Of a stretch of DNA of 64,000 nucleotides, positions 63,834 through 64,000 are shown piece after piece. The stretch comes from an uncultured Erysipelotrichaceae bacterium (GTDB lineage: Bacteria > Bacillota_I > Bacilli_A > RF39 > UBA660). The first letter of the stretch is position 1. Each line of letters starts with the position of its first letter. A program made the position numbers and the translations under genes. The notes beneath the pieces were generated by a model. That model worked only from the letters and a program-made list of their open reading frames with translations. It did no database searches and was not told the DNA's origin. Location of the stretch: assembly GCA_902761685.1 (NCBI GenBank), contig CACWLI010000003.1, positions 48,222 to 112,221 of the forward strand. The letters are read 5' to 3'.

Positions 63834-63870
63834 TTTGTAAAAATCGTCGCACCAAGCGATGTTGAGATAA

Positions 63871-63899
63871 AGCTTAATTCGAAAGAATTAAGTTTTTTT
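63871..63899 (+). terminator. Terminator after tRNA-Gly
   Basis: 8-bp stem CTTAATTC / GAATTAAG closed by a GAAA tetraloop, followed by seven T. The 37 bases between the tRNA and this hairpin show nothing else. Confidence 0.87.
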
Positions 63900-63924
63900 G
63901 TTGTTTAAGAAAGGTTGTGATGAT

Positions 63925-64000
63925 ATGTTAAATATTATTAAAGAAAAACTTGATTTAAGCCCTGATTTAAAGAAAAAGATTGATTGGGCTAAGAATTATA
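63925..64000 (+). CDS. Unidentified protein, N-terminus only
   Basis: Open from the ATG at 63925 to the window edge (25 codons, MLNIIKEKLDLSPDLKKKI...). AAGAAAGG 9-16 bases upstream provides a ribosome site, and the frame has no stop. Too short to assign. Confidence 0.6.
   Translation, partial: MLNIIKEKLDLSPDLKKKIDWAKNY

Noticed and set aside
63834..63870. Possible start of a tmRNA or integration site behind tRNA-Gly
   Set aside because: Only 37 bases before a plain terminator, with no repeat of the tRNA 3' end and no integrase gene visible in the window.

Overview
The window is a very AT-rich, gene-dense bacterial chromosome segment centred on the replication origin (rpmH | oriC | dnaA-dnaN). 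Gene order follows the Bacillus subtilis origin region: rsmG-mnmG-mnmE, jag-yidC-rnpA-rpmH, dnaA-dnaN-recF-gyrB-gyrA, dnaX-ybaB-recR-bofA-like, holB-ricT, rsmI, pth-mfd-spoVT, tatD-3D-rsmA, yabG-veg-spoVG, yabP-yabQ-divIC-tilS-ftsH. Together with Shine-Dalgarno sites of the AGGAGG/AGGTGAT type, LTA synthase, ComK and sporulation genes, this points to a low-GC Bacillota (class Bacilli). Tryptophan is TGG and TGA is a normal stop (for example holB and ricT), so this is code 11 and not a Mycoplasma-type code. Many proteins are shorter than usual and intergenic gaps are small. An uncultured gut lineage with a reduced genome (RF39-like) fits, but that placement is an inference.

Region 1 (1-5950): leftward translation and tRNA-modification genes and the membrane insertase/RNase P block, with clear promoters for rpmH and mnmE and a terminator after jag. 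Then comes a ~390-bp origin region with several DnaA boxes. Region 2 (5958-14813): replication initiation and topoisomerase genes, with a ComK homologue lodged between dnaN and recF. Region 3 (14814-27770): two parS sites, a minimal ~76-nt SRP RNA, tadA, then a long rightward chain of DNA replication/repair, 16S methylation and RNA-processing genes that carries sporulation genes (bofA-like, spoVT).

Region 4 (27780-31600): an operon of two membrane hybrid histidine kinases. The first keeps the phosphoacceptor histidine but has a damaged ATP-binding site. The second has lost the histidine but keeps an intact ATP-binding site. They look like two halves of one obligate heteromeric kinase. Region 5 (31660-40200): yabG, veg, spoVG, yabP, yabQ, divIC, tilS, ftsH, a nucleotidyltransferase and the t6A genes tsaB-rimI-tsaD.

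Region 6 (40200-60893) is more accessory: a glycosyltransferase, a dCMP deaminase, a P-type Ca-ATPase, an odd RNB nuclease, and a run of poorly known surface proteins (a one-TM protein behind tandem promoters, a 29-cysteine pseudopilin-like protein with 75-bp repeats, a membrane thioredoxin-like protein, a LysM protein, a multi-TM protein). These are followed by tRNA-Cys, a Cas4-like/DEDD nuclease, QueH, a cation-efflux protein, an LTA-synthase-like protein, a DNA glycosylase and an HD-type hydrolase. Region 7 (60900-64000): a uracil permease-upp operon behind a short leader peptide and attenuator that resemble the UTP-sensing pyrBI arrangement, then a PAP2 phosphatase that is probably translated from a leaderless mRNA, tRNA-Gly and the start of an unidentified gene. 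No insertion sequence, prophage or CRISPR array was seen.
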